Shown: positions 49,242 to 58,913 of the stretch, piece by piece
Numbering within the stretch: the stretch's first letter is position 1
Layout: every line of letters begins with the position of its first letter
Origin: Streptomyces sp. NBC_00239
Lineage (GTDB): Bacteria; Actinomycetota; Actinomycetes; Streptomycetales; Streptomycetaceae
Assembly: GCF_036194065.1 (NCBI RefSeq)
Contig: NZ_CP108095.1
Location: 2,666,001 to 2,730,000, forward strand
Direction: 5' to 3'
DNA length: 64,000 nucleotides
Notes under the pieces: model-generated
The model's input: the letters and a program-made list of their open reading frames with translations, nothing else
Databases searched by the model: none
Told to the model about the DNA's origin: nothing
Program-made: the position numbers and the translations under genes

Positions 49242-50858
49242 TCAGTCGGGCGCCTGCGTCCCGTACTTGTTCTTCTCCTCGGTCAGGGCGTCCGGGCAGC
49301 CGGGCCGGTAGGGCACTTCGGGCAGGTGGCGCTGCCATTCCTCCCGGTCGAGCAGGACCGGGCCGACCTGGCAGAGCCGTAGCAGCTCGCGGGTGACCGA
49401 GTCCCGCTCGGCCTTCAACGGGTGGGCCTCCTGCCAGGGCCTGCGGTCGAACACCCACACGGCCACGCTGCCGTCGTCCAGGGCGAAGGCTGCGGAGGGA
49501 GCACTGCGGCCACCCCAGGCCGCGAGTGCCCCGATCCGGCTCCCGGCCGGTCCGACCAGCTGGGTCTCGACCGTCCCGCTCGCGTCGTCCCGAGTGCTCT
49601 GCAGGACCGCCCGGCTGTGGTCGGCGGTGGCCGCGATCCAGTTGCCGAGCCCGGTCACGGAGAGCATGTCGGCCCGGTCGCCGGTGCTGCCCAGCCCGGG
49701 GTCGACGTCGAACCCGTACTCCTCGGCGCCGGCGCCGTCCCCGGCCATCGGGGGCGACTGCGGGTCGCCGAGCCCGCTGAGGAAGATCTCCCGCAGCTTC
49801 CCGCCCCCGGGCCCGCTCTCGATGCCCACCAGCCGGGAGCGGCCGCCGGACAGCCCCGCCCAGACGGCGTTCGCGCCCTCGGACACCGCCCCGAACCGGT
49901 GCGGCACCGCCTCCTTGAAGAACGGGGTCAGCCTCAGCCCGTCGAGCGCCTTCCCCTCTCCGGGCAGCCACCGCGCCAGCCCCGAGCCGTTGTTGACGCC
50001 GACGAGCACCGGTTCCACGTACCCGGCGTCCCGCAGCACCGCCAGGTCGCGTACGGTCCCGGCGCCGGCGGTGGGCAGCTGCCGTACGGACTTCCAGTCC
50101 AGGATGGAGCGCACGTCGAGGACCGCTCCGCTGCCGAACACGAAGCGCACCCCGGAGGCCGTGTCCGTGAAGACCATCCCGCCGTTGCCACGGGCCGGAC
50201 GGGTGAACCGGGCCGCCTCCCGCCGGTCCCGGACGCTCCAGACCCGGATCTCCCCCGCCCCCGTCGCGGCGGCGACCAGACCGCCGCCGCCGGCGAGGGC
50301 CAGACCGGTGGCCGGGCCGGGGAGCCGGGCGCACAGCAGGGGGCGGCCGGTGCCGAGGTCCCACACGGTGACGGCCCCCGTGTCGGAGGCACCCGCCAGT
50401 ACGGCTCCGGCGGCGGCCTGGAGGTGGCGGTAGGCGCCCGCGCCCGGCGGCACCTGCGGGTTCATCAGCAGGTGCGGGCCCTTCAGGGCGTCCAGCGCGG
50501 CCACCACCTCCGGGCCGTGCCCGCGCCGGGCGGCCTCCTGCGCCAGGGCGGTGGCCAGCCGCGGGTCCTTCTGCCGCAGCTCCAGCGACTGCCGGGCCAG
50601 CCGGACGGACACCTGCGCGAGGACGGCCGCGGACGGCGGGTCGGCGGCGGGGCCGGCGTCCCGGGCCGTCCCGTCCGGGCCCGGGTCCTGCCCGCCGGAC
50701 GGCGGGCAGCCCCGGACGGAACCCGGCGGGGCGGCCGCGCCCGCACCGCCCGCGGACCGCCCGGCCTCACCCGCCCCCGGGCCGTCCCCTCCCCCACTGC
50801 ATCCGGCCGCCGCCAGCGCCACCGCCACCAGCACTGCGGCCACGCCTCTCGCACGCAT
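49242..50858 (-). CDS. Lipoprotein with WD40/beta-propeller-like repeats
   Basis: A 538-residue exported lipoprotein. The lipobox AAGC puts the modified Cys at about residue 20, followed by a Ser/Gly linker. From about 130 on the sequence shows blade-like repeats ending in W-D or V-W pairs, such as SDTGAVTVWDLGTGRPLL and GAGEIRVWSVRDRREAARF, as in WD40 propellers; the last blade is DDGSVAVWVFDRRPW. A helical segment precedes the propeller. The C-terminus has two Cys (LLRLCQVG, YRPGCPD). Function is unknown; a scaffold on the outer face of the membrane is likely. It is paired with the membrane protein gene downstream. Confidence 0.75.
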   Translation of the reverse strand: MRARGVAAVLVAVALAAAGCSGGGDGPGAGEAGRSAGGAGAAAPPGSVRGCPPSGGQDPGPDGTARDAGPAADPPSAAVLAQVSVRLARQSLELRQKDPRLATALAQEAARRGHGPEVVAALDALKGPHLLMNPQVPPGAGAYRHLQAAAGAVLAGASDTGAVTVWDLGTGRPLLCARLPGPATGLALAGGGGLVAAATGAGEIRVWSVRDRREAARFTRPARGNGGMVFTDTASGVRFVFGSGAVLDVRSILDWKSVRQLPTAGAGTVRDLAVLRDAGYVEPVLVGVNNGSGLARWLPGEGKALDGLRLTPFFKEAVPHRFGAVSEGANAVWAGLSGGRSRLVGIESGPGGGKLREIFLSGLGDPQSPPMAGDGAGAEEYGFDVDPGLGSTGDRADMLSVTGLGNWIAATADHSRAVLQSTRDDASGTVETQLVGPAGSRIGALAAWGGRSAPSAAFALDDGSVAVWVFDRRPWQEAHPLKAERDSVTRELLRLCQVGPVLLDREEWQRHLPEVPYRPGCPDALTEEKNKYGTQAPD

Positions 50859-50957
50859 CGCCCATCACCCCCGGCGGGTTGCCTACCCCCGATCCGGGAC
50901 CGGCAACACCCGCCGGGCACATGCCCCGATGCATGCATGCGCGGCGGCCCGCCGCGG

Positions 50958-51539
50958 CTACTTCCCGCCGGCCGCCGCCGCGGCCGCGGCAGCCCGCCGC
51001 ATGCCCTCGGTCAGCTCCTCCGCGGTGGCGGCCGACTCCGGGTCGAACATCCACTGGATCATCAGGCCGTTCAACAGGGCCTGGTAGAAGGCGCCGAGGG
51101 TGCGCACGGTCCGGTCGTCGACCTCCTCCTCCGGGGTCCCCGTCAGCATCGAGACCAGCCCCCGCCGGCCCTCGGCCTGCGAGCCCGTGAGCATCGCACG
51201 CAGCTCCGGCAGCCGGTCCCCGCTCAGCGCGACCTCAAGGCTGGCCCTCCAGACCGGGGCCGAGTCGGCGTGCTGCGCCAGCACGCCCTCCCACACGGAC
51301 CGGAAGCGGTCCAGCGAGCCCGGCTCGCCCGCGACCGACCGGGTGAAGCCCTCGCCCCACTCCTCCATCAGCGCGATGAAGGCCTGGGTGAGGAGGGCGT
51401 CCTTCGAGCCGTAGTGGTAGCCGATGGACGCCAGGTTGGCACCGGAGGCGTTGACGATGTCCCGCGCGGTGGTCCGCACGAAACCCTTCTCGACCAGGCA
51501 CTTCTTCGCGCCTTCGAGCAGATCTTCCTTGTGTCCCAT
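50958..51539 (-). CDS. TetR-family repressor of the adjacent efflux gene
   Basis: A 193-residue TetR protein: HTH at about 6-50 (DLLEGAKKCLVEKGFVRTTARDIVNASGANLASIGYHYGSKDALL) and a C-terminal helical domain. The tail is nearly all Ala with a few Arg (about 180-193). ATG at 51539 is the family start; upstream frame covers the promoter. It is divergent from the MFS gene with 102 bp between, where two copies of an 18-bp operator-like sequence occur. Local TetR repressors of this layout usually control the divergent efflux gene and themselves. Confidence 0.9.
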   Translation of the reverse strand: MGHKEDLLEGAKKCLVEKGFVRTTARDIVNASGANLASIGYHYGSKDALLTQAFIALMEEWGEGFTRSVAGEPGSLDRFRSVWEGVLAQHADSAPVWRASLEVALSGDRLPELRAMLTGSQAEGRRGLVSMLTGTPEEEVDDRTVRTLGAFYQALLNGLMIQWMFDPESAATAEELTEGMRRAAAAAAAAGGK

Positions 51540-51554
51540 GCTCCGACAGTACCA

Positions 51555-51572
51555 AGACAAGCGTCTATGACA
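51555..51572. promoter_or_regulatory. TetR operator candidate, site 1
   Basis: AGACAAGCGTCTATGACA, which contains the dyad AGAC-AAGC-GTCT, lies 16 bp before the TetR start. It matches site 2 at 16 of 18 positions in the same orientation. Confidence 0.6.
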
Positions 51573-51606
51573 GCCGTTCCACACAGCCTTTCTATACAGC
51601 CGTACT

Positions 51607-51624
51607 AGACAGGCGTTTATGACA
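51607..51624. promoter_or_regulatory. TetR operator candidate, site 2
   Basis: AGACAGGCGTTTATGACA ends 17 bp before the MFS start codon. One site near each divergent start, 52 bp apart, suits joint repression. Confidence 0.6.
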
Positions 51625-51641
51625 CTTGTACATTGCTCCGC

Positions 51642-53168
51642 ATGACGAACTCCGCAGCGCGTCGCGCCGGCCGCCGGGAATGGACCGCCTTCACCGTCCT
51701 CCTACTGCCCCTCCTCCTGGTCTCGATGGACGTCTCCGTCCTGTACTTCGCCATCCCGGCCATCACCCGGGAGCTCGACCCCAGCGCCACGCAGCAGCTG
51801 TGGATCTTCGACAGTTACGCCTTCGCCCTCGCCGGCCTGCTGATCACGATGGGCTCGCTCGGCGACCGGATCGGCCGCCGCAGACTCCTGCTGATCGGCG
51901 CCACCGCCTTCGGACTCGCCTCGGCCGCCGCCGCGTACGCCCAGAGCGCCGAGATGCTCATCGCCGCCCGGGTCCTGCTCGGCGTCGGCGGCGCCACCCT
52001 GATGCCCTCCACGCTGGCGCTCGTCCGGAACCTCTTCCAGGACGACAAGGAGCGCAGCCGGGCCATCGGCCTGTGGTCCGGCGCCATGGCCGGCGGCATC
52101 GCCCTCGGCTCGGTGCTCAGCGGCGTGCTGCTGAACCACTTCTGGTGGGGCTCGGTCTTCCTGATCAACGTGCCCGCGATGGTGCTGCTGCTGGCCCTGG
52201 TCCCGGTGCTCGTCCCGGAGTTCAAGGACCCCGCCCCCGGCCGCTTCGACCTGCTGAGCGTGCCGCTGTCCATGGCCACGGTGCTGCCGGTGGTGTACGG
52301 GCTCAAGGAGATCGCCGCCGAGGGCTTCGAAACGCGCTACCTCGCCTGCCTCGCCCTGGGCCTCGCGGTCGGCTGCGCCTTCGTCCACCGCCAGCGCACC
52401 CGCGACGAGGCGATGATCAGCCGGGCGCTGTTCCGGGACCGCCGGTTCGGCGCGGGCATCGCCCTCAACACGGTCGCCGCCTTCGCGATGATGGGCTCGG
52501 CCTACTTCACCACCCAGTACCTGCAGTCCGTGCTCGGCATGGGCACCATGGAGGCCGCGCTGTGGAGCCTGGCCCCCTCCCTCGCGGTCGGCGCCGCCGC
52601 CCCGGCCGCCGCGGGCCTGGGCCAGAAGTTCGGCCGCGGCCCCGTCGTCGCCGGCGGATTCGCGGTCGGCGCCGCCGGATTCCTCCTGATCGGCCTGGTC
52701 GGCACCGACTCCCTGGGGCTGCTGCTGGCCGGCTGCGCGGTGCTCGCCTCCGGCATCGTCGCCGTGATGTCCCTGGTCTCCGACATGGCGCTGGCCTCGG
52801 CCCCCGCCGAGAAGGCCGGCTCGGCCGCCTCCCTGCTGGAGACCGGCCAGGAGTTCGGCGGCGCCCTCGGGATGGCCCTGCTGGGCAGCCTGGGCACGGC
52901 CGTCTACCGCGCCGACCTCGACGGCTCCGAGCCGGCGGTACGGGAAACCCTGGGCGGCGCCTCGGCGGTCGCCGAACAGCTCGGCGGCCCGGCGGGCGAG
53001 CGGGTGCTGGCCGTGGCCCGGGAAGCGTTCGTGCACGGCATGCAGTACGCGGCGCTCGGCGCCACCGCACTGCTCCTGGTGACGGCCGCGCTCGCCGCGG
53101 TGCTGCTCCGCCGGAGCGCGGCTCCGGCCCCGGCCGAACTGCCCGAACCGGCCGGCGCCGCGCACTGA
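51642..53168 (+). CDS. MFS drug efflux transporter, DHA2 (14-helix) family
   Basis: A 508-residue major-facilitator protein with about 14 hydrophobic helices. It carries DHA2 signatures: motif LGDRIGRRRLLLIG after helix 2, the motif-C region ALGSVLSGVLLNHFWWGSVFLINVPAM, and SMDVSVLYFAIPAITREL in helix 1. It resembles QacA/SmvA/LfrA exporters of cationic dyes, antiseptics and antibiotics. ATG at 51642 is preferred over an in-frame TTG at 51633. Its divergent TetR neighbour and the twin operators suggest induction by the exported compound. Substrate is unknown. Confidence 0.92.
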   Translation: MTNSAARRAGRREWTAFTVLLLPLLLVSMDVSVLYFAIPAITRELDPSATQQLWIFDSYAFALAGLLITMGSLGDRIGRRRLLLIGATAFGLASAAAAYAQSAEMLIAARVLLGVGGATLMPSTLALVRNLFQDDKERSRAIGLWSGAMAGGIALGSVLSGVLLNHFWWGSVFLINVPAMVLLLALVPVLVPEFKDPAPGRFDLLSVPLSMATVLPVVYGLKEIAAEGFETRYLACLALGLAVGCAFVHRQRTRDEAMISRALFRDRRFGAGIALNTVAAFAMMGSAYFTTQYLQSVLGMGTMEAALWSLAPSLAVGAAAPAAAGLGQKFGRGPVVAGGFAVGAAGFLLIGLVGTDSLGLLLAGCAVLASGIVAVMSLVSDMALASAPAEKAGSAASLLETGQEFGGALGMALLGSLGTAVYRADLDGSEPAVRETLGGASAVAEQLGGPAGERVLAVAREAFVHGMQYAALGATALLLVTAALAAVLLRRSAAPAPAELPEPAGAAH

Positions 53169-53231
53169 ACGACGTAACGACGCAACGGGAGCAGCGCGGC
53201 GACAGCGCGGCGACAGCGCGAGGGAACGGGA

Positions 53232-53260
53232 AAGGGCCCGGGGGAAACCCCCGGGCCCTT
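53232..53260. terminator. Bidirectional terminator between MFS gene and serA
   Basis: Perfect 13-bp arms AAGGGCCCGGGGG and CCCCCGGGCCCTT around an AAA loop, between convergent genes. Confidence 0.85.
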
Positions 53261-53288
53261 CCGCTGTGCTGCGTCGTGCCGCGGCCGG

Positions 53289-54881
53289 TCAGCTCGCCAG
53301 GTTCACCGTGCGGGCCGAGGTGGCGCCGATCTCCTCGGCGATCTCCGCGAGCACGGCCGGCGGGACGGTGTCGTCCACGGTGAGGACGGCGAGCGCCTCG
53401 CCGTGCGCCTCCGCACGGGCCACCTGCATGCCCGCGATGTTCAGGCCGCCCTCGCCGAGGATCCGGCCGACGGTGCCGACCACGCCCGGGCGGTCCGCGT
53501 AGCGCAGGACGACCATGTGGTCGGCGAGCGACAGCTCCACCTCGTACTCGCCGACGCCGACGATCTTCTGAAGGTGCTTCGGGCCGGCGAGCGTGCCGGA
53601 GACCGACACCTCCTCGCCGTCCGACAGGGTGCCGCGCACGGTCACCACGTTGCGGTGGTCCGGGGACTCCGAGCTGGTGGTCAGCCGCACCTCGACGCCG
53701 CGCTCCTGTGCGAACAGCGGGGCGTTGACGTAGGAGACCGTCTCGTCGACGACGTCCTCGAACACGCCCTTGAGCGCGGAGAGTTCGAGCACCTTCACGT
53801 CGTGCTGGGTGATCTCGCCGCAGACCTCGACGTCGAGGCGGACCGCGACCTCGCCCGCCAGCGCGGTGAAGATCCGGCCGAGCTTCTCGGCGAGCGGCAG
53901 ACCCGGGCGCACGTCCTCGGCGATCACGCCGCCCTGGACGTTGACCGCGTCCGGCACCAGCTCGCCGGCGAGCGCGAGGCGCACCGACTTGGCGACGGCG
54001 ATGCCGGCCTTCTCCTGGGCCTCGTCCGTGGACGCGCCGAGGTGCGGGGTGCAGACGACCTGGTCGAGCTCGAAGAGCGGGGAGTCCGTGCAGGGCTCCT
54101 TCGCGTACACGTCGAGGCCGGCGCCGGCGACGCGGCCCTCCTTGAGCGCCGAGTACAGCGCCGCCTCGTCGACGATCCCGCCGCGGGCGGCGTTGACGAT
54201 GCGGACGGTCGGCTTGACCTTGTGCAGGGCCTCGTCCCCGATGAGACCGAGGGTCTCGGGGGTCTTGGGCAGGTGCACGGTGATGAAGTCGGCGACTTCG
54301 AGGAGCTCGTCCAGCGTCAGCATCTTGACGCCCATCTGGGCGGCGCGCGCGGGCTGTACGTAGGGGTCGTACGCGACGACCTTCATGCCGAAGGCCGACA
54401 TGCGCTGGGCGACCAGGACGCCGATGCGGCCGAGGCCGACGACGCCGAGGGTCTTCTCGCTGAGCTCGACACCCGTGTACTTGTTCCGCTTCCACTCGCC
54501 GTTCTTCAGGGCGGTGTTGGCCTGCGGGATGTTGCGGGCGGTGGCGACCAGCAGGCCGCACGCCAGCTCCGCGGCGGTGACGATGTTGGAGGTCGGCGCG
54601 TTGACGACCATCACGCCGGCCTTGGTGGCGGCGGACACGTCGACGTTGTCGAGGCCGACGCCGGCCCGCGCGACGACCTTCAGCTTCTTGGCGGCGGCGA
54701 TGGCCTCGGCGTCCACCTTGGTGGCGGAGCGGACGAGGATGGCGTCCACGTCCACGATCGCGGGCAGCAGCTCGGCGCGGTCCGCGCCGTTGACGTGCCG
54801 GATCTCGAAGTCCGGACCGAGTGCGTCCACCGTGGCGGGCGACAGCTCTTCGGCGATGAGTACGACAGGTTTCGAGCTCAC
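53289..54881 (-). CDS. serA: D-3-phosphoglycerate dehydrogenase
   Basis: First enzyme of serine synthesis, 530 residues, the long actinobacterial type. The N-terminal substrate/NAD domains carry RAGVGLDNVDVSAA, the Rossmann LGVVGLGRIG, NAARGGIVDEAAL and the catalytic His in CTPHLGASTDEAQ (about 280); then an intervening ASB domain (about 320-450) and a C-terminal ACT domain (VLRYADRPGVVGTVGRIL) for serine feedback. GTG at 54881 (MSSKPVVLIAEEL) is chosen for its GAGGA site; an in-frame GTG at 54893 would add four residues. It is 250 bp from ilvC with a terminator between. Confidence 0.96.
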   Translation of the reverse strand: MSSKPVVLIAEELSPATVDALGPDFEIRHVNGADRAELLPAIVDVDAILVRSATKVDAEAIAAAKKLKVVARAGVGLDNVDVSAATKAGVMVVNAPTSNIVTAAELACGLLVATARNIPQANTALKNGEWKRNKYTGVELSEKTLGVVGLGRIGVLVAQRMSAFGMKVVAYDPYVQPARAAQMGVKMLTLDELLEVADFITVHLPKTPETLGLIGDEALHKVKPTVRIVNAARGGIVDEAALYSALKEGRVAGAGLDVYAKEPCTDSPLFELDQVVCTPHLGASTDEAQEKAGIAVAKSVRLALAGELVPDAVNVQGGVIAEDVRPGLPLAEKLGRIFTALAGEVAVRLDVEVCGEITQHDVKVLELSALKGVFEDVVDETVSYVNAPLFAQERGVEVRLTTSSESPDHRNVVTVRGTLSDGEEVSVSGTLAGPKHLQKIVGVGEYEVELSLADHMVVLRYADRPGVVGTVGRILGEGGLNIAGMQVARAEAHGEALAVLTVDDTVPPAVLAEIAEEIGATSARTVNLAS

Positions 54882-55092
54882 GTGGGTCCTCACAAGTCCA
54901 GTGCGGACGGCCGTCCCGACGGCCGCAGGCGGTGGAGGGGGTAGCCGCGTGGAAGACGCACGACACTGTGGGCCTGACGCGTATGTGTTGTGCAGTCTAG
55001 TGGCGCAGCGGGGGCGGAATTCCGCCTGTCCGGAAGGATCACCCGTCCGTGGTTGGCCGGGGTGGACAAGCGGGGTGGGGCCCGGACGTGCG

Positions 55093-55121
55093 CGGGGCCG
55101 GGACCGGCGGTCCCGGCCCCG
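55093..55121. terminator. Terminator of ilvBNC
   Basis: Perfect 13-bp arms CGGGGCCGGGACC and GGTCCCGGCCCCG with a 3-base loop, 10 bp beyond the ilvC stop codon. Confidence 0.85.
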
Positions 55122-55131
55122 CGCCGGAGGA

Positions 55132-56794
<1,663 letters not shown>

Positions 56795-56823
56795 GTGAGT
56801 CGGTCTCTCTCTGCGCTCTGCGC

Positions 56824-58710
56824 TCAGTCGTCTTCGTTGTCGCCGAAGTCGGGGCGGACGCCCCGGGCTGCCATGACCTCGTCGTTGGAGGTGCCGGCGG
56901 CGACCATCGGCCAGACCATGGCGTCCTCGTGGACGATGAAGTCGACGACGACCGGACGGTCGTTGATGGCGTTGGCCTCGGCGATGACCTTGTCCAGGTC
57001 GGCCGGGTCCTCACAGCGCAGGGCGACGCAGCCCATGGCCTCGGACAGCTTGACGAAGTCCGGGACGCGGGTGCCCTTGCGGGGGGCGGTGGACTCCCCG
57101 AGCTGGGATCCGACGGTGCCGTGACCGGTCTCGTCCGCGTGCAGAACGGTGTTGGAGTAGCGCTGGTTGTAGAACAGGGTCTGCCACTGGCGGACCATGC
57201 CCAGCGCACCGTTGTTGATGATCGCGACCTTGATCGGGATGTTGTTCAGGGCGCAGGTGACCAGTTCCTGATTGGTCATCTGGAAACAGCCGTCGCCGTC
57301 GATGGCCCAGACGGTGCGCTCCGGCCGGCCGACCTTGGCGCCCATCGCGGCGGGGACCGCGTAGCCCATGGTTCCGGCGCCGCCGGAGTTCAGCCAGGTG
57401 CGGGGCTCTTCGTAGTTGACGAAGTGCGAGGCCCACATCTGGTGCTGGCCGACGCCGGCCGCGTAGATGGTGTGCTCGGGCGCGAGCTGTCCGATGCGCT
57501 CGATGACCTGCTGCGGCGAGAGCATGCCGTCGTCGGGCAGGTCGTAGCCCAGCGGGTAGGTGTCGCGCCAGCGGTTGAGGTCGGCCCACCAGGCGGTGTA
57601 GTCGCCGGTGTTGCCCTCGGTGTGCTCGGCCTGGACGGCCTGGACCAGGTCGGCGATGACCTCGCGGGCGTCGCCGACGATCGGGACGTCCACGGCGCGG
57701 TTCTTGCCGATCTCGGCCGGGTCGATGTCCGCGTGGATGACCTTGGCGAACGGCGCAAAGCTGTCCAGCTTGCCGGTGACGCGGTCGTCGAAGCGGGTGC
57801 CCAGGGCGATCAGCAGGTCGGCCTTCTGCAGGGCGGTGACGGCGGTGACCGCGCCGTGCATGCCGGGCATGCCGACGTGCAGGGGGTGGCTGTCAGGGAA
57901 GGAGCCGAGCGCCATCAGCGTCGTGGAGACCGGGGCGCCGGTCAGCTCGGCGAGGACCTTCAGCTCGGCGGTCGCGCCGGACTTCATGATGCCGCCGCCG
58001 ACGTACAGGACGGGGCGCTTGGCCTGGACGATCAGCTTCGCGGCCTCGCGGATCTGCTTGGCGTGCGGCTTGGTGACCGGCCGGTAGCCCGGCAGGTCCT
58101 GGGTGGGCGGCCAGGTGAAGGTGGTGCGCGCCTGGAGCGCGTCCTTGGCGATGTCGACCAGGACCGGGCCGGGGCGGCCGGTGGAGGCGATGTGGAAGGC
58201 CTCGGCGATCGTCCGCGGGATGTCCTCGGCCTTGGTGACCAGGAAGTTGTGCTTGGTGATCGGCATGGTGATGCCGACGATGTCCGCTTCCTGGAACGCG
58301 TCCGTGCCGATGGCCTTCGAGGAGACCTGGCCGGTGATCGCGACGAGCGGGACGGAGTCCATGTGCGCGTCGGCGATCGGGGTGACGAGGTTGGTGGCGC
58401 CCGGGCCGGAGGTCGCCATACAGACGCCGACCTTGCCGGTGGCCTGCGCGTAGCCGGTGGCGGCGTGGCCGGCCCCCTGCTCGTGGCGGACCAGGATGTG
58501 GCGGACCCGCGTCGAGTCCATCATCGGGTCGTAGGCCGGCAGGATCGCGCCGCCCGGGATGCCGAAGACGGTGTCGCAACCCACCTCTTCGAGAGAACGG
58601 ATGAGGGACTGCGCACCCGTGACGTGCTCAACTGCAGCGGTCTGCTGTCCTCCGGTACGGGCCCGCGGCTGCGGATGGTGGGCCCCGGTGGCCTGCTCGG
58701 TCATCGGCAT
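56824..58710 (-). CDS. ilvB: Acetolactate synthase catalytic subunit
   Basis: TPP/FAD enzyme of about 628 residues for the first common step of branched-chain synthesis. The motifs are [14 protein letters not shown], the TPP-activating Glu in [19 protein letters not shown]-binding RFDDRVTGK and the TPP pyrophosphate motif [14 protein letters not shown] followed by NN. Start is ATG at 58710 or 58704 (MPMTEQATG); the upstream continuation is the leader. About 25 residues before [15 protein letters not shown] form a Gln/Gly-rich extension. Expression is controlled by the attenuator at 58763-58880. Confidence 0.96.
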   Translation of the reverse strand: MPMTEQATGAHHPQPRARTGGQQTAAVEHVTGAQSLIRSLEEVGCDTVFGIPGGAILPAYDPMMDSTRVRHILVRHEQGAGHAATGYAQATGKVGVCMATSGPGATNLVTPIADAHMDSVPLVAITGQVSSKAIGTDAFQEADIVGITMPITKHNFLVTKAEDIPRTIAEAFHIASTGRPGPVLVDIAKDALQARTTFTWPPTQDLPGYRPVTKPHAKQIREAAKLIVQAKRPVLYVGGGIMKSGATAELKVLAELTGAPVSTTLMALGSFPDSHPLHVGMPGMHGAVTAVTALQKADLLIALGTRFDDRVTGKLDSFAPFAKVIHADIDPAEIGKNRAVDVPIVGDAREVIADLVQAVQAEHTEGNTGDYTAWWADLNRWRDTYPLGYDLPDDGMLSPQQVIERIGQLAPEHTIYAAGVGQHQMWASHFVNYEEPRTWLNSGGAGTMGYAVPAAMGAKVGRPERTVWAIDGDGCFQMTNQELVTCALNNIPIKVAIINNGALGMVRQWQTLFYNQRYSNTVLHADETGHGTVGSQLGESTAPRKGTRVPDFVKLSEAMGCVALRCEDPADLDKVIAEANAINDRPVVVDFIVHEDAMVWPMVAAGTSNDEVMAARGVRPDFGDNEDD

Positions 58711-58762
58711 TCTCTTCTCGAAGCTGAGGGTTTTTGCGAGGTTTCGGTTTTGCCAGTGCAAC

Positions 58763-58796
58763 AAAAAACCCCTCGTGCCGGGAGGCAAGCGAGGGG
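58763..58796 (-). terminator. ilvB attenuator terminator
   Basis: Minus-strand stem CCCCTCG (58790-58796) / CGAGGGG (58769-58775) followed by six T at 58763-58768, a true intrinsic terminator inside the leader, 53 bp before the ilvB start. Upstream a nested structure competes: arms of 9 bp (58798-58806 and 58843-58851) enclosing a 7-bp hairpin (58815-58821 and 58832-58838). Confidence 0.85.
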
Positions 58797-58838
58797 AGCG
58801 CGTCGGGTGCGATCAGCGGGGACCAAATTGACCCCGCT

Positions 58839-58880
58839 TCAGCCGACGCGCTTTCCAAGTACGAGAATTCGGGTGCGCAT
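58839..58880 (-). CDS. ilvB leader peptide
   Basis: A 13-codon frame reading MRTRILVLGKRVG. Ile, Leu, Val, Leu occur consecutively at positions 5-8 as ATT, CTC, GTA, CTT, including codons that are rare in this genome (ATT, GTA, CTT). The stop codon abuts the pause/antiterminator hairpin, and the last five codons form one arm of the 9-bp stem. This is the arrangement of translation-coupled attenuation: stalling at Ile/Leu/Val codons should favour read-through into ilvB. The same peptide is known, from memory, upstream of ilvB in other Streptomyces. Confidence 0.88.
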   Translation of the reverse strand: MRTRILVLGKRVG

Positions 58881-58913
58881 GGCATTGACCCTCCCTCCGG
58901 CGGGAGGTCGGTG

